Origin: CAVQMC01 sp963713505
GTDB lineage: Bacteria; Bacteroidota; Ignavibacteria; Ignavibacteriales; Ignavibacteriaceae
DNA: 64,000 bases
Direction: 5' to 3'
Assembly: GCA_963713505.1 (NCBI GenBank)
Contig: CAVQMC010000007.1
Coordinates: 62,001-126,000, forward strand
Part shown: in pieces, positions 11,160-21,900 of the stretch
Layout of the letters: each line of letters begins with the position of its first letter
Position numbering within the stretch: position 1 is the first letter of the stretch
Program-made: the position numbers and the translations under genes
Notes under the pieces: generated by a model
What the model was told of the DNA's origin: nothing
Database searches by the model: none
What the model saw: only the letters and a program-made list of their open reading frames with translations

Positions 11160-12563
11160 ATGTACATTCAGCATAAACTCATAAATTTTATCAGATTATC
11201 TTTTGATAATATTCTTTTAATATTCAGTTTTTTGTTTGTTGTGATTTTTTTCGATCATAAATTACCTAGCGATATAAAGAATGAACATTATCTTTTGCTT
11301 TTTATTTTGATGATAATCTGGTTCTTTTCAACGAACTCTACTAAACTTTACGATGACTTTAGATCCCGAAACTTTAGTGTTGAAGTTATCGCCCTTGTAA
11401 AAAATGTATTTGTTCAGTTAATTGCCGCTATAATTATACTTTATTTAATGCACGAAATTTATCTTTCCAAAACTTTTTCTTTTGTATATGCTTTTGTTCT
11501 GTTTGGTCTAGTATCTTCTCAAAAGTTTATTCTAAGGAAAGTTTTATACAGGTTTAGAAAAAAAGGAAGAAATATTAGGAATCTTCTTATCGTTGGAGCC
11601 GGTGATGTTGGAATGAATTTTTATCAGGAACTGCAAAGCAATTCTCAATTTGGTTATAAAATTGTTGGAATGATTGACGATGAGAAAAAACCTTATTTAA
11701 ATGGTCAGTATCTCGGGACTATTTTAGAACTTGAAAAAGTACTGACATCCAATTCTGTAGATCTTGTTGTAGTTGCTTTGCCTAATTATGCCGAACAAAA
11801 AATCGAATTGGTTACAAAACTATGTGATAGATTTACAACCAAAGTAATTATTATTCCGGATTATATGAGGTTTGTCTCCGAGAGATATAAAATTTCAATG
11901 TTCGGAAGATTCCCGGTTATTAATGTAAGAGAGGATAGACTTAGTGAAGTGCATTGGAGATATGCTAAACGTATTTTTGACATTTTCTTTTCTTCACTAA
12001 TTATTATTACTGTAATGTCCTGGCTTTTACCTTTAATTGCCGTTATAATAAAAGTTACGTCTCCCGGTCCAATTTTCTTCAAACAGGAAAGATGGGGAAA
12101 AAGAAATAAAAAATTTAAAGCTTATAAATTTCGATCAATGGTTGTGCAGAGTAAAGACGTTGATGATAAAGGTGAATTTCAACAGGCAACTAAAAATGAT
12201 CCTAGGATTACTAAAATTGGTAAGATATTAAGAAAAACAAATTTAGATGAACTGCCTCAATTTCTAAATGTTTTAGCAGGCGATATGTCTGTGGTTGGTC
12301 CGCGGCCGCATCCAACTCCGTTAAACATAGAATCAAAAGAAAAAATAGATCTTTATATGGTTCGTCATTTTGTAAAACCCGGATTAACCGGCTGGGCTCA
12401 GGTTAATGGATACCGCGGTGAAACAAAAGATGATGACAACAAAATGAAAAAGAGAGTTGGTTATGATTTGTGGTATATTGAAAATTGGTCGTTTTGGCTG
12501 GACCTTCAAATTATATTCTTAACTGTGTGGAGAATGGTTGCCGGCGACCCTAATGCATATTAA
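11160..12563 (+). CDS. Undecaprenyl-phosphate sugar phosphotransferase (PssY/WcaJ-like)
   Basis: This 467-aa polyprenyl glycosylphosphotransferase has about four N-terminal transmembrane helices (residues 15-125), a Rossmann-like middle domain (L-L-I-V-G-A-G-D-V-G at about 142-151), a membrane-entry helix near 275-300, and the catalytic C-terminal domain. The latter carries S-P-G-P-I-F-F-K-Q-E-R, K-F-R-S-M, N-L-D-E-L-P-Q-F (with the catalytic Asp-Glu pair), V-G-P-R-P-H and P-G-L-T-G-W-A-Q-V-N-G-Y-R-G. It starts the repeat unit by moving a sugar-1-phosphate from a nucleotide sugar to undecaprenyl phosphate. The sugar (glucose or galactose) cannot be told from sequence. It is the last gene of the polysaccharide operon. 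Confidence 0.9.
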   Translation: MYIQHKLINFIRLSFDNILLIFSFLFVVIFFDHKLPSDIKNEHYLLLFILMIIWFFSTNSTKLYDDFRSRNFSVEVIALVKNVFVQLIAAIIILYLMHEIYLSKTFSFVYAFVLFGLVSSQKFILRKVLYRFRKKGRNIRNLLIVGAGDVGMNFYQELQSNSQFGYKIVGMIDDEKKPYLNGQYLGTILELEKVLTSNSVDLVVVALPNYAEQKIELVTKLCDRFTTKVIIIPDYMRFVSERYKISMFGRFPVINVREDRLSEVHWRYAKRIFDIFFSSLIIITVMSWLLPLIAVIIKVTSPGPIFFKQERWGKRNKKFKAYKFRSMVVQSKDVDDKGEFQQATKNDPRITKIGKILRKTNLDELPQFLNVLAGDMSVVGPRPHPTPLNIESKEKIDLYMVRHFVKPGLTGWAQVNGYRGETKDDDNKMKKRVGYDLWYIENWSFWLDLQIIFLTVWRMVAGDPNAY

Positions 12564-12594
12564 TTAAGCTTACACTAATTGCAGTTTAGTTTAA

Positions 12595-13054
12595 TTATTT
12601 AGTAAATGTTCCAAATAAATAGTTTAAACCAACTGCGACTGCAAGTACCGGTAATTTAAAGTTGCCGTACTTTTCGGTTATTGCAGTTGTAGTATTGGAC
12701 ATATGATAAAAAGGTTTATTTCTCACCATGTTAATAGTACCGTCGTATAAGTTCCAATAAATTGCCGCGCTTAAGAACAAAGATAAAAGCATTTTTTTCC
12801 ATTCAAATTTAGAATAGTCGCCAATAGTAAACCCCAAACTGATACCGAATGCACGTTCGACAAGCTGAGTTTTGTGCCAGAGGGAGATTAATCTTCCTTT
12901 GTTCGGAAGGGTCATGAGTATCATAGTGTTCTTTTAATTGCAAACCTTCTGTATATCCTGCAGTGATAGAATAAATAATAGCATTAGTTATATAATACTC
13001 CTGAGCGAAACAGTTTACAGATAAAAGCAATATTAGTAGAATTATATATTTCAA
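12595..13054 (-). CDS. Secreted or membrane protein of unknown function, one frameshift
   Basis: The N-terminal part begins with a clear signal peptide (M-K-Y-I-I-L-L-I-L-L-L-S-V-N-C-F-A-Q). The frame changes near 12905-12924, and the C-terminal part (12924 to 12595) carries two hydrophobic helices, including M-L-L-S-L-F-L-S-A-A-I-Y-W and a C-terminal L-A-V-A-V-G-L-N-Y-L-F. The two halves overlap in position and both use the same strand, so one gene of about 140 residues is likely. I do not recognise the family. It converges with the polysaccharide operon, 31 bases apart. Confidence 0.5.
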
Positions 13055-13433
13055 AATTATTCACTCTATTTTAAATAGATTAATAATTGATTTAATTAAT
13101 TTTCTTCTGCTTTTCTGCTCCTGCCTTGAAGAAATAGTTCTAAAAGGACGGAGCTGTCTAAAGCTGAAAATAATTTTTATTTTATTTGCTTTGGGATTGT
13201 AAAAGTAAACGATATTTCGTGTATACGAACAGTACTATCAATTACTTCAAAGAAGGTTTATTTTAGTTTATTTTTTTAAAACCGCCAGTAATGATTGGAT
13301 TTAGTATTACTGTTAAAAAAATCCTCCTGCTCTATTTCACTTAACTTACCTTTTATCCCCGTTAGCTGCTTTCCAAGCAATCCTTTCAATTAGTATTTAC
13401 TTGTTTAACAACTTTTAATAAGATTTTTTAATC
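13055..13433. other. Intergenic region without a convincing gene
   Basis: This stretch lies between two minus-strand genes. It holds a short hairpin (CAGTAAT at 13286-13292 pairing with ATTACTG at 13306-13312, 13-base loop) and a 37-codon minus-strand open frame (13389-13276) that starts with TTG but lacks a ribosome-binding site. Neither is convincing alone. No RNA gene or repeat was recognised. Confidence 0.4.
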
Positions 13434-13646
13434 TTAAAAAATGAAGTATGCTAATACCAATATAGAAACAAATAATCCTATAATAATATTAACTTCTTCA
13501 AGCGTGTATCTAAAGTTTTGTTCACCAATTAGATTTTCTAATTGCTGCTTTAGATCGTATTTTTGCTGTCTTTTAAATGATTTTAAGTAAATATTTGGAT
13601 CTTCTAATAAGTGATTATTAGATGAATTTACGGTTAGCTTTTCCAA
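13434..13646 (-). CDS. Small tail-anchored membrane protein, unknown function
   Basis: This 70-aa open frame starts with TTG. On the minus strand a GGAG stands seven bases before it, which supports that start. The first 50 residues are polar and basic, and the last 18 form one hydrophobic helix (I-I-I-G-L-F-V-S-I-L-V-L-A-Y-F-I-F), so the protein is probably tail-anchored with its N-terminus in the cytoplasm. A sigma-28-like promoter lies about 130 bases upstream on the same strand, which places the gene with motility genes rather than with the polysaccharide locus. I know no family for it. Confidence 0.55.
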   Translation of the reverse strand: MEKLTVNSSNNHLLEDPNIYLKSFKRQQKYDLKQQLENLIGEQNFRYTLEEVNIIIGLFVSILVLAYFIF

Positions 13647-13777
13647 TTTGTGACTCCAAGTATTTAATTATTGAGTAACGATAAAACCAAGTTTTTAATT
13701 TTATCTAAGAAATACGCCTTCACTTATTTACCGCATTTCCGGACTCAAAATTTCATAAAACAATCGTTCCAAATCTA

Positions 13778-13804
13778 TTATCGTATATCGAAATAGATTC
13801 TTTA
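13778..13804 (-). promoter_or_regulatory. Sigma-28-like promoter (TAAA-N15-TACGATAA)
   Basis: On the minus strand TAAA is followed after exactly 15 bases by TACGATAA, against the flagellar consensus TAAA-N15-GCCGATAA. It faces the 70-aa membrane protein gene with a leader of about 125 bases. The same spacing is seen before flagellin and fliK in this window. Confidence 0.6.
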
Positions 13805-13899
13805 GCGTTTTCACAAAAAAAAATTAGAGATATGGATAAATATTTTATAAAATCTATCGACAATAGAAGCGGGAAATTATATAATTTTTAAAGCAGATC

Positions 13900-15749
13900 A
13901 TGCCTGAAAATAAAGAAATAGAGTTTGGTGAAACATTAGAAAAAAATGATGAGTTATCTCAGCTTGAAATTAAATTAAGAATTTTAGGGGAACAGTACTT
14001 TAATGTTGAATTTGCAGAAAAAGTAAACTATTCAAAACTGATTAAAGAATTTTCCAAAATTTATAAGCTTTCACTTCAAGGGGAATTAGAAGAATTTATA
14101 ATTAAGATAAATGAAGCCCCTATCCTTTTTTTAACTGATTCGCCATTAAATAATTATATCAGAGGTTACTATAAAAACTATTTTCAGCATATTAATGGCG
14201 AAGAGCACTACGATATCTTAAAAAACTATTTAACTAAATGGTTTATAATTAATTCTGAAACGGAAAAAGAATACTTTTCAGCTTCAATTTTAAATGTAAT
14301 ATCACTAAACAAAACCAAAAAAAATTTTATTGCTGCAATATTTAATGCAATAATTTTAATGTTGGATAAAAAGCTATTCGATCCTGATAAAGCTATAACA
14401 TTATTGAATGAAGTATTAATTGATTTTAGTGATCTTAAGTTCAATTCCGGATTTAAGGAAGATATGATATACCAATTAAATTTATTGATTGGATTCAGCA
14501 ATATTCTTAAAACCGATTACGAGACTGCAAAAAGTTATTTCTCAAAAGCACTTTTTATTAAAGCATACGGAATTAATGCAAAGTTTTATCTTGCAATCTG
14601 TGAAGCTTTTAATAATAATATAGAACCCGTTGAAAATTTATTAAAAGATATTTTTGATTCGGATTTAAAAGAGACTGGAAATTGCCGTTGTAAATAATAG
14701 TATTTCACTCCTGGATTACTTCATAAAGTATTCTTATTCCAAAGAGATTTTTTATCGCAACGAATTTGCTAGAGTATACGAACTATATACTGAATTTTTA
14801 TCGCAGAAAAATGAATCTAAAGTTGCTTCGATAATTAAATTGGGAAAAAAGATTAACGAATTTATTATAGATTCAGAGGAAAAAGAATATGAAAAAAATG
14901 CATTTGAAAAGATTATATTCCTTCAAAGGACAATTAAAAAAATAATCAACTCGCAAAACATTTTGCTTAATAATCTTTATGATGTTCTACTTCAAAAATT
15001 CAATCAATCAATCGAACAAATAATTTTTCATATAAAAAATTTGCACAATAAAAAAATAGAAGAAGCTTTACTTCCTTTAACAGATGAAATAGATGAAATT
15101 AAAAATGAATTGGAAAATACTAAACAAGAATGGGATAATATAAAAGAGGAGAGGAAGGATAAATTAACAAAGAACTTAAAGGATATTGAAGAAACTGCAA
15201 TAGCGGAAATATCGGATTTAGAAAAAAGAGTTTCGGAATTGAAATATGAAACAAAGTATAATCCGAAAAATTCATTTAATCATACGATGATATATAATTT
15301 TATTTTATCGTTTGTGGTTTTTTTCCTTGGCGGCTGCGCCGGTTATTCAAACAGCTATGTTAAAAGTGTTTCGGAATTAAAAAATTTATTATCGGTATCT
15401 ATAATTACCGGATTAAAATGGGGAGTGTTATCATTTTTAATAGGAATTTTAATTGCAATATTTATTGCTGCGACTTGTATTAATTGAAAGATCCAATATA
15501 AGGCAAAAATTAATAAACAGAATTGCAAGATTGAAAAGTTTAAAGGAAAAAAATATCAATTCGTATAAAAAAGAATTTAACGAAATAACAAATAGAATTT
15601 CGATTGAATATTCAGATGCTATAGATGAATTGAATTTGAGGTTAGAAACACTGAATGTCGAAAGAAAATTAAAAGAAGAAAAATTACAAAAAGAGATAAA
15701 TGAAACGTTAAAAGAAGAAATAAATGCACTCGAAGAATTATTGAAATAA
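13900..15749 (+). CDS. Coiled-coil membrane protein of unknown function, two frameshifts
   Basis: The pieces 13900-14697, about 14672-15487 and 15453-15749 read as one protein of about 615 residues. The first 250 are helical and TPR-like (Y-E-T-A-K-S-Y-F-S-K-A-L-F near residue 210). A long acidic-basic coiled coil follows (about 330-455), then two transmembrane helices (about 460-525, with G-G-C-A-G-Y between), then a second coiled coil to the end. Frame changes fall near 14672 and 15475-15485. The helical-hairpin-in-membrane layout would place both coiled coils on the same side. I cannot name the family. It sits between the small membrane protein and the glycosyltransferase giant, and its own promoter was not found. 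Confidence 0.5.
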
Positions 15750-15911
15750 CAAGTATACTTATTTCATTTTATAATGAAACCTGCCCTGGCGAATATTAGC
15801 CATTCATTCAAATAAAACCAATTTTTTTGCAAAAAATGAATATTTCATGCGAATTAAAATGGTACAGAATTAGTAATTCTATACAAAATTTTTTATTCAC
15901 TTGGAAATTTT

Positions 15912-18900
15912 ATGCAGTTTAATCAGGAAAACTTAGGAAAAGACAATTTACGAGTAAAAATTAAAAAACTTATAAATGAAAATAACTACAGCCTTGCTGA
16001 AGAGATTTGCATAAGTATATTAGAAAAAGATCCTCTTAACATTTCAGCATTAAATGCGCTTGGTGAAATATCAAAAGCAAAGGGTGAATTATTTGAAGCA
16101 CAATTATTATTCGAAAAAGCATTAAAAATAAATTCTGAAAAAATTGAAACTATTGATAATTTATTCAACTTATATAACTTACTTGATGATCAGACAAAGA
16201 TAAAAGAATTATTTATAAAGCTTTATAATACAAAAGATTTAAAACTAAATTATTTTAACTCTTCCATTAACTCCAAAATAGCAAATGAATTAGAAGAAGT
16301 TTATCCAGGTTCTGCTTTACGCAAAATATTTAAAGAATTAAAATCAATTTTTAATAATTTGGTTTATCTTCCAATTTGGAACCACAATCCTCAAAATATT
16401 TCCGAGTGGAAAGAAAGCAGTATTAATTTTTCGGTTTTTGAAAATGTCATAATTATTTCTAATTATTTAATACCTGAACTGCACAATTATTTAAAATCTA
16501 AAGTGAAATCACTTCCGGGATCTATTTCCATAAAGGAATCATTTGATATTCTTCAAACTTCATTTAGACTAATATTTAAAGAATTAAACAGGACTTTCGA
16601 GGGATTACAAAAAGAAAAATTACGCAATGGAATTTCTAAAGAAGAGTGGTTTAACAATTTTGAAAATCGTCCGGAAAAAGAATTGTTGCAAAAATTTAAC
16701 TCCTTTATAGAGAAAAGCAAAATAAATTCGGTGCTTTTGCATGGCAGTTTGGCAGATGGAAATACTGAAAAAGGGTTCAGCGATTTTGATGTAACTTATA
16801 TTATTGACGTTACAAAACCCGGGTCAAATCTTTTTGAAATAGCGGAAGAAATATTAGAATCCAACATTTACTTGCTTTCATATAATCCTTTTATGCATCA
16901 TGGACCAATGATAACATTTAAGGATGAATTGAATTGGACAACGGAAGCATCTTTTCCTTCTGTTTTAGTTGAAAACGGTGTTTGGGTTAAAAACCCTATA
17001 GAAGAAATTAATTATATAAATGACGGCTTGGATTTTATAACTCCTTTTACAGTTTTCAGGAATTATTTCGACAATCAGTTTAATAAATATTGCGATTTCA
17101 AAAATCCGTTTGACATAATCTGGTGGGCTTCATCTGTTACCTTTTTACCACTTTTAATTCGACAAATGTTCGATGGCAAATCTATTTGGAAAAAAGATTT
17201 TTTTGAAAATGAATTGAATTCATTTCCTTATAAATATAAAAACTTATTGGAAAATGTTTCAATAATACGAGTAAATGGCGCAAAGTTAATCCGGGAAAAA
17301 ATAAAACTTCCATTACAACTAGAAGACTATGAAAAAAATCCCGGCCTCATCTTAAAAAAATATAAAGAACAAATTAAAATTAGAGAAGAAGAAGTTTACT
17401 CAATTGGAATTACGAATGATCTTATTAATAAAGCAAAAGATTTTATGGATTATGCTGAGAATTGTGCTTTTTATTTTCATTATAAAAATAAAATAAATAA
17501 AAATTGCGAAACTGAAGAAACCGGTAAGCAAAAATATTACTTTACAGAATTGCCTAAAAAACTAAATCATGAGGATTATGAAGAAGCAAGGAATTATTTT
17601 TTATCAATGTGTAAAGATAAAGATTATATTATCTCCGTTTATGAATTTGGAAATGTGGGTTGCCCGGGTTTGTCGGATTTGGATTTCTTGGTTGTTTTAA
17701 AAAATGATTTTGCAGGCACTCCATCTGAATTAATAATTGATAATATGCCTTATAAGTATGCGGAAATTCTTAGTCATAATCCGGTTTTTATATGTGAAGA
17801 AAATGCATCTATACTTGGAGCTGTTTATCCAATTTTTAATTATAAAAAATTATATGGAAAAGATATTCATTTAAAATTAAGCAGTGAATTCAGTTACAAT
17901 AATCAATTATCTTTATTTACTTTTTTAAATCTAATTAAATATCCAAAAGATATTTTCACACTGGCAAAAGAACCGAAAATCAGGTGGAAAACCATATTAG
18001 CTTATCTAAACAGTTTTAATCATGTTGCTAAAATATTTAATCAGCTTAATATAGAAATTCCGGCATCCATAAATAATTGTTTAGGTATAAATAAATCAAT
18101 AAGAGATAAATTTAAAACTGAAAACATTTCAGTTGAACAATTCCCGGATGTTCTTAATGCATTAATTTCTGCAAGTGTAGATATGCTCTTGAAGTTTGAA
18201 AACTTATGGAGTGAAAAAATTCCGGAATTACTGACCATTTGTAGCCTTTCCGAAAGAGGAAATTACATAAAATATTTATATGACTTATTGAATGATAATA
18301 AAAACGTAAGTCCGGATTTACCGCCAATTCTAAATACTTTATTATTGTCTTTGGAAAAAGTAGAGGATAAGATTGAAATTCCTCTCGATTTATTTGAAGA
18401 ACTAGATAAATATAATATAAAATATTTAAAACATAGACTTGAATTTTTATATAGAGAAATTTCGCACAAACGTTTTCCCGATCATTATATAATTGGCAAT
18501 TTATTTGAAACTGTAACTAAAGATTTATCGGGTTCGAATTTTATATTATTCAACGAAGAATATCTGGAAAGACCACAGCATAAATGGGTGAACCTTAAAT
18601 TAAAGTTATTTGAAAATAAATTTTCATTCGAATCATCAAAAGCAGAATTAGATTATGCAATTCAAAGCTGGGTTTGGTTTAATGTAGCTCAAGATAAAAA
18701 TATATATGATAAAACTATCGCAGTTATTGGTGGTGGAAATTCCATTATAACGTGGCTTTTATCATTAAAGGGAGCAAAAGTTTATTTATTAAACCCGGAA
18801 CAAAATCAATCAATAAAAGGCGATGAGCTAAATGAAAAATTTAATACTAATGTAGAAGTAAAAACCTTCAGAGATGATGCAATCTTATCTGACAATGAAA

Positions 18901-21900
18901 AAGCTGATGTTGTTATAAATTTATCGGGTAATGTTTTAAATGATAAATCCTCATTTATAAATGAAGTATTAAAAATTTTAAAGCCCAACGGACAATTAAT
19001 ATTTCCTTTTGATTTTACAAGTTCGAATAATTCAATTGATTTAACAAATCCAGGTAAAAATATATTCAATATTGAAGAATTGGATAACCTTTTTCTGAAT
19101 AATCCAAATTTCAAAGCTTTTGATAATGAAGTTGACAAAACTAAATATAAACAATGGCTTTTAACTGCAGCATCACAAAATGATGACAATATTTCCACCG
19201 GAATAATAATAAATAAAAATCCTATTTATCAAAATGAAAAAATAGATAAAGAAATAAAGATTAAGCCTACAAAATATAATACTCCTATCTTATTTTTAAT
19301 TTTTAACAGACCCGAATATACACAGCGTGTATTTGATGAAATAAAAAAGATTGCTCCGGCAAAATTTTATATTGCTGCTGATGGACCGAGAAGAAATAAT
19401 GAAAAAGACAAAGTTAATTGCAACTTAACCAGACAAATTGTTAATCAAATTGATTGGAATTGCAAAGTAGTAAAATTATTCAGAGAAGAAAATCTAGGTT
19501 GTAAAATAGCCGTTAGTAGTGCCATTAATTGGTTCTTTGAAAATGAAGAACAGGGAATAATTTTAGAAGATGATATCCTGCCTTCACATGGATTTTTTGA
19601 GTTTGCGGCAGAAATGCTTAATAAATATGCAGATGATGAGAGAATAATGCATGTAGCTGGCAATAACTTACAATTCGGCTGGCGGCGTAATAATGATTCT
19701 TATTATTACTCTTACTATGGCTCAATTTGGGGTTGGGCAACATGGAGGCGAGCCTGGAAGTTATATGACGTGGAAATGAAAATGTATCCTAAATTTCTTA
19801 AAGAGAACAGGCTTTATGAAATATTTGGAAATGATGATGAGGTTCAATTCCGAAAAAATACATTTGATCAAGTATTTTCTAAAAACTTGGATACATGGGA
19901 TTTCCAATGGACTTTTGCTAGATTAGCAAATAATGGTTTGTCTATTGTTCCTAATTTTAATTTGATAAAAAATATCGGCTTTGGGCAAGAAGCGACTCAC
20001 ACTACTTCAACTTCAGACAAAAGAGCAAATTTATTACTAGAGAAAATAGATTCTCCTCTAATGCATCCGGAATTTATGGTTCGTGATAAAGTTTCGGATG
20101 ATAGATATTTTAATAATGTAATAAATCCTAAACCAAAGAATCTAAAAACAACTAAGTTTGCTACCAAATCCCAAAACATTCTTTTTATCAGGCTTGATGC
20201 AATAGGTGATAGTATTCTAGCCTCATCAATGTTAAAAGAAATTAAAAATAATTATAAAGAATATAATATAACCGTTCTTTGTCAGGATTTTGTTGCAGAA
20301 CTTTATGAAACAAATCCATATGTAAAGAATATTATTAAAGTAAATAAAAGAAGAATTATTACTGATAAAGAATATTTAAATAGTATTCAAAATGAAATAA
20401 TTAATCTGGCACCCGCATATGTACTTAATTCAACTTATTCAAGAGATAATTTTGCAGATTATTTATCTACTTTTTATAAAGATTCTACTAGAATTGCTCA
20501 TCAGGGAAACTTATCAAATATCACTTTGAATGATAAAACAAGAAATGACGGATTATATTCAAGATTAATAAGCAATAATGAAAAATCCTTTACTGAACTG
20601 GATAAACATTCCGATTTTTTAAGTGGATTAAATATTAAACATAATGTATTAACACCTTCAATATATTTAACTAAAGATGATGAGAAATTTGCTATAGAGG
20701 TTTTCGAAAAAAATAATTTAAAAAAAGAAAATACAATAGCGTTATTCTGCGGGGCTCAAAGTAATATTAGACATTATGAAAAATTCGGAGAAGCCGTTAA
20801 TAAATTTTCAAAGGAAAACGATTTTAATGTAGTAATATTAGGCAGTTCAAAAGATCATTTAATTAATAATAAAAATATTAATGGTATTTCTTCTAAAGTT
20901 GTAAATCTAACAGGAAAAACTACAATAAAGCAATCAGCGGCGATTATAAAAAATTGTTTGATTGCTGTGGGAGCAGAAACTGGATTAGCTCATATTTCTT
21001 GCGCCGTAGGAACCCCAAACGTAATTTTAGTCGGAGGCGGCCATTTCGGAAGGTTTATACCTTATTCAAGTTTAACCTCTGTTGTAAGTCTTCCGCTCGA
21101 TTGTTTTGGCTGTAATTGGCAATGCAAATATGGTTATCCAATTTGTGTTAAAGAAGTTGATTCAGATATTATTTATAAAGCACTTTCTGAAAAATTAAAT
21201 TCTGATAATTCGAAAATTAAAATATATTCTCAATCGGAATATCAAAGTGATTTTATTAGTTATTTTCCAAAAATTTCCGATCCGCAAAAATGGTTGAAAG
21301 AAAATGATTATGAATTTGTTGAACTACCTAAGAAAACTTATAAGACTACTGAATCCAAAAATCAAGAAATACTGAAATATATTGAAAACTTAAGTTTGGG
21401 AAATGATCTAAAAGAAAAATTTAAAGATCTCTATGAAACTTATTTAAATAATTTAAAAAACTTTGAAAAAGTTGAAAAACTAGAAAATATAATATCAATC
21501 AATGTTCATGAGTCAGTATTAATAGAAATTAGTAAAAAATTTAATAACGGCTTTACATATTATCTGCTTGCTTTGAAATTAGAAAATAATAAAAAAGATG
21601 ATGATGCAATAGAATATTATGAAAAATCTCTCAAATATTGTATCAATTATAGGGCTTTATATCTAAATGCTTTGCTGATGGAAAAATTAAACAAGTTTAA
21701 TAGAGCTGTTTGGCTATATGCGGATTTATTAAAAAGCGGTATTAATGTTGAAGAAATAAAAAGTAGAATTGAAATAATCAAGAAGGTTCTTAAAGTAAAT
21801 TTAAGTAATAGAATTAACTTAATTAACAAAAAAGAAATAAATAAACCACAATTATATATAGGTAATAATACAGATATTGATATCTCAATTGTTCTGCCTT

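Noticed and set aside
13286..13312. Hairpin CAGTAAT/ATTACTG as a terminator
   Set aside because: Stem of seven weak pairs, a 13-base loop and no T-run directly next to it on either strand.
13276..13389. 37-codon minus-strand frame with a TTG start
   Set aside because: No ribosome-binding site and no context beyond the neighbouring minus-strand genes; too little to call a gene.
15761..15778. TTTCATT/AATGAAA hairpin after the coiled-coil gene as a terminator
   Set aside because: Weak A/T stem without a following T-run; it may be chance.
18806..19198. 130-codon minus-strand frame inside the giant glycosyltransferase gene
   Set aside because: Low-complexity Ser/Leu/Phe content mirrors Lys/Asp/Asn codons on the other strand; no start signal.
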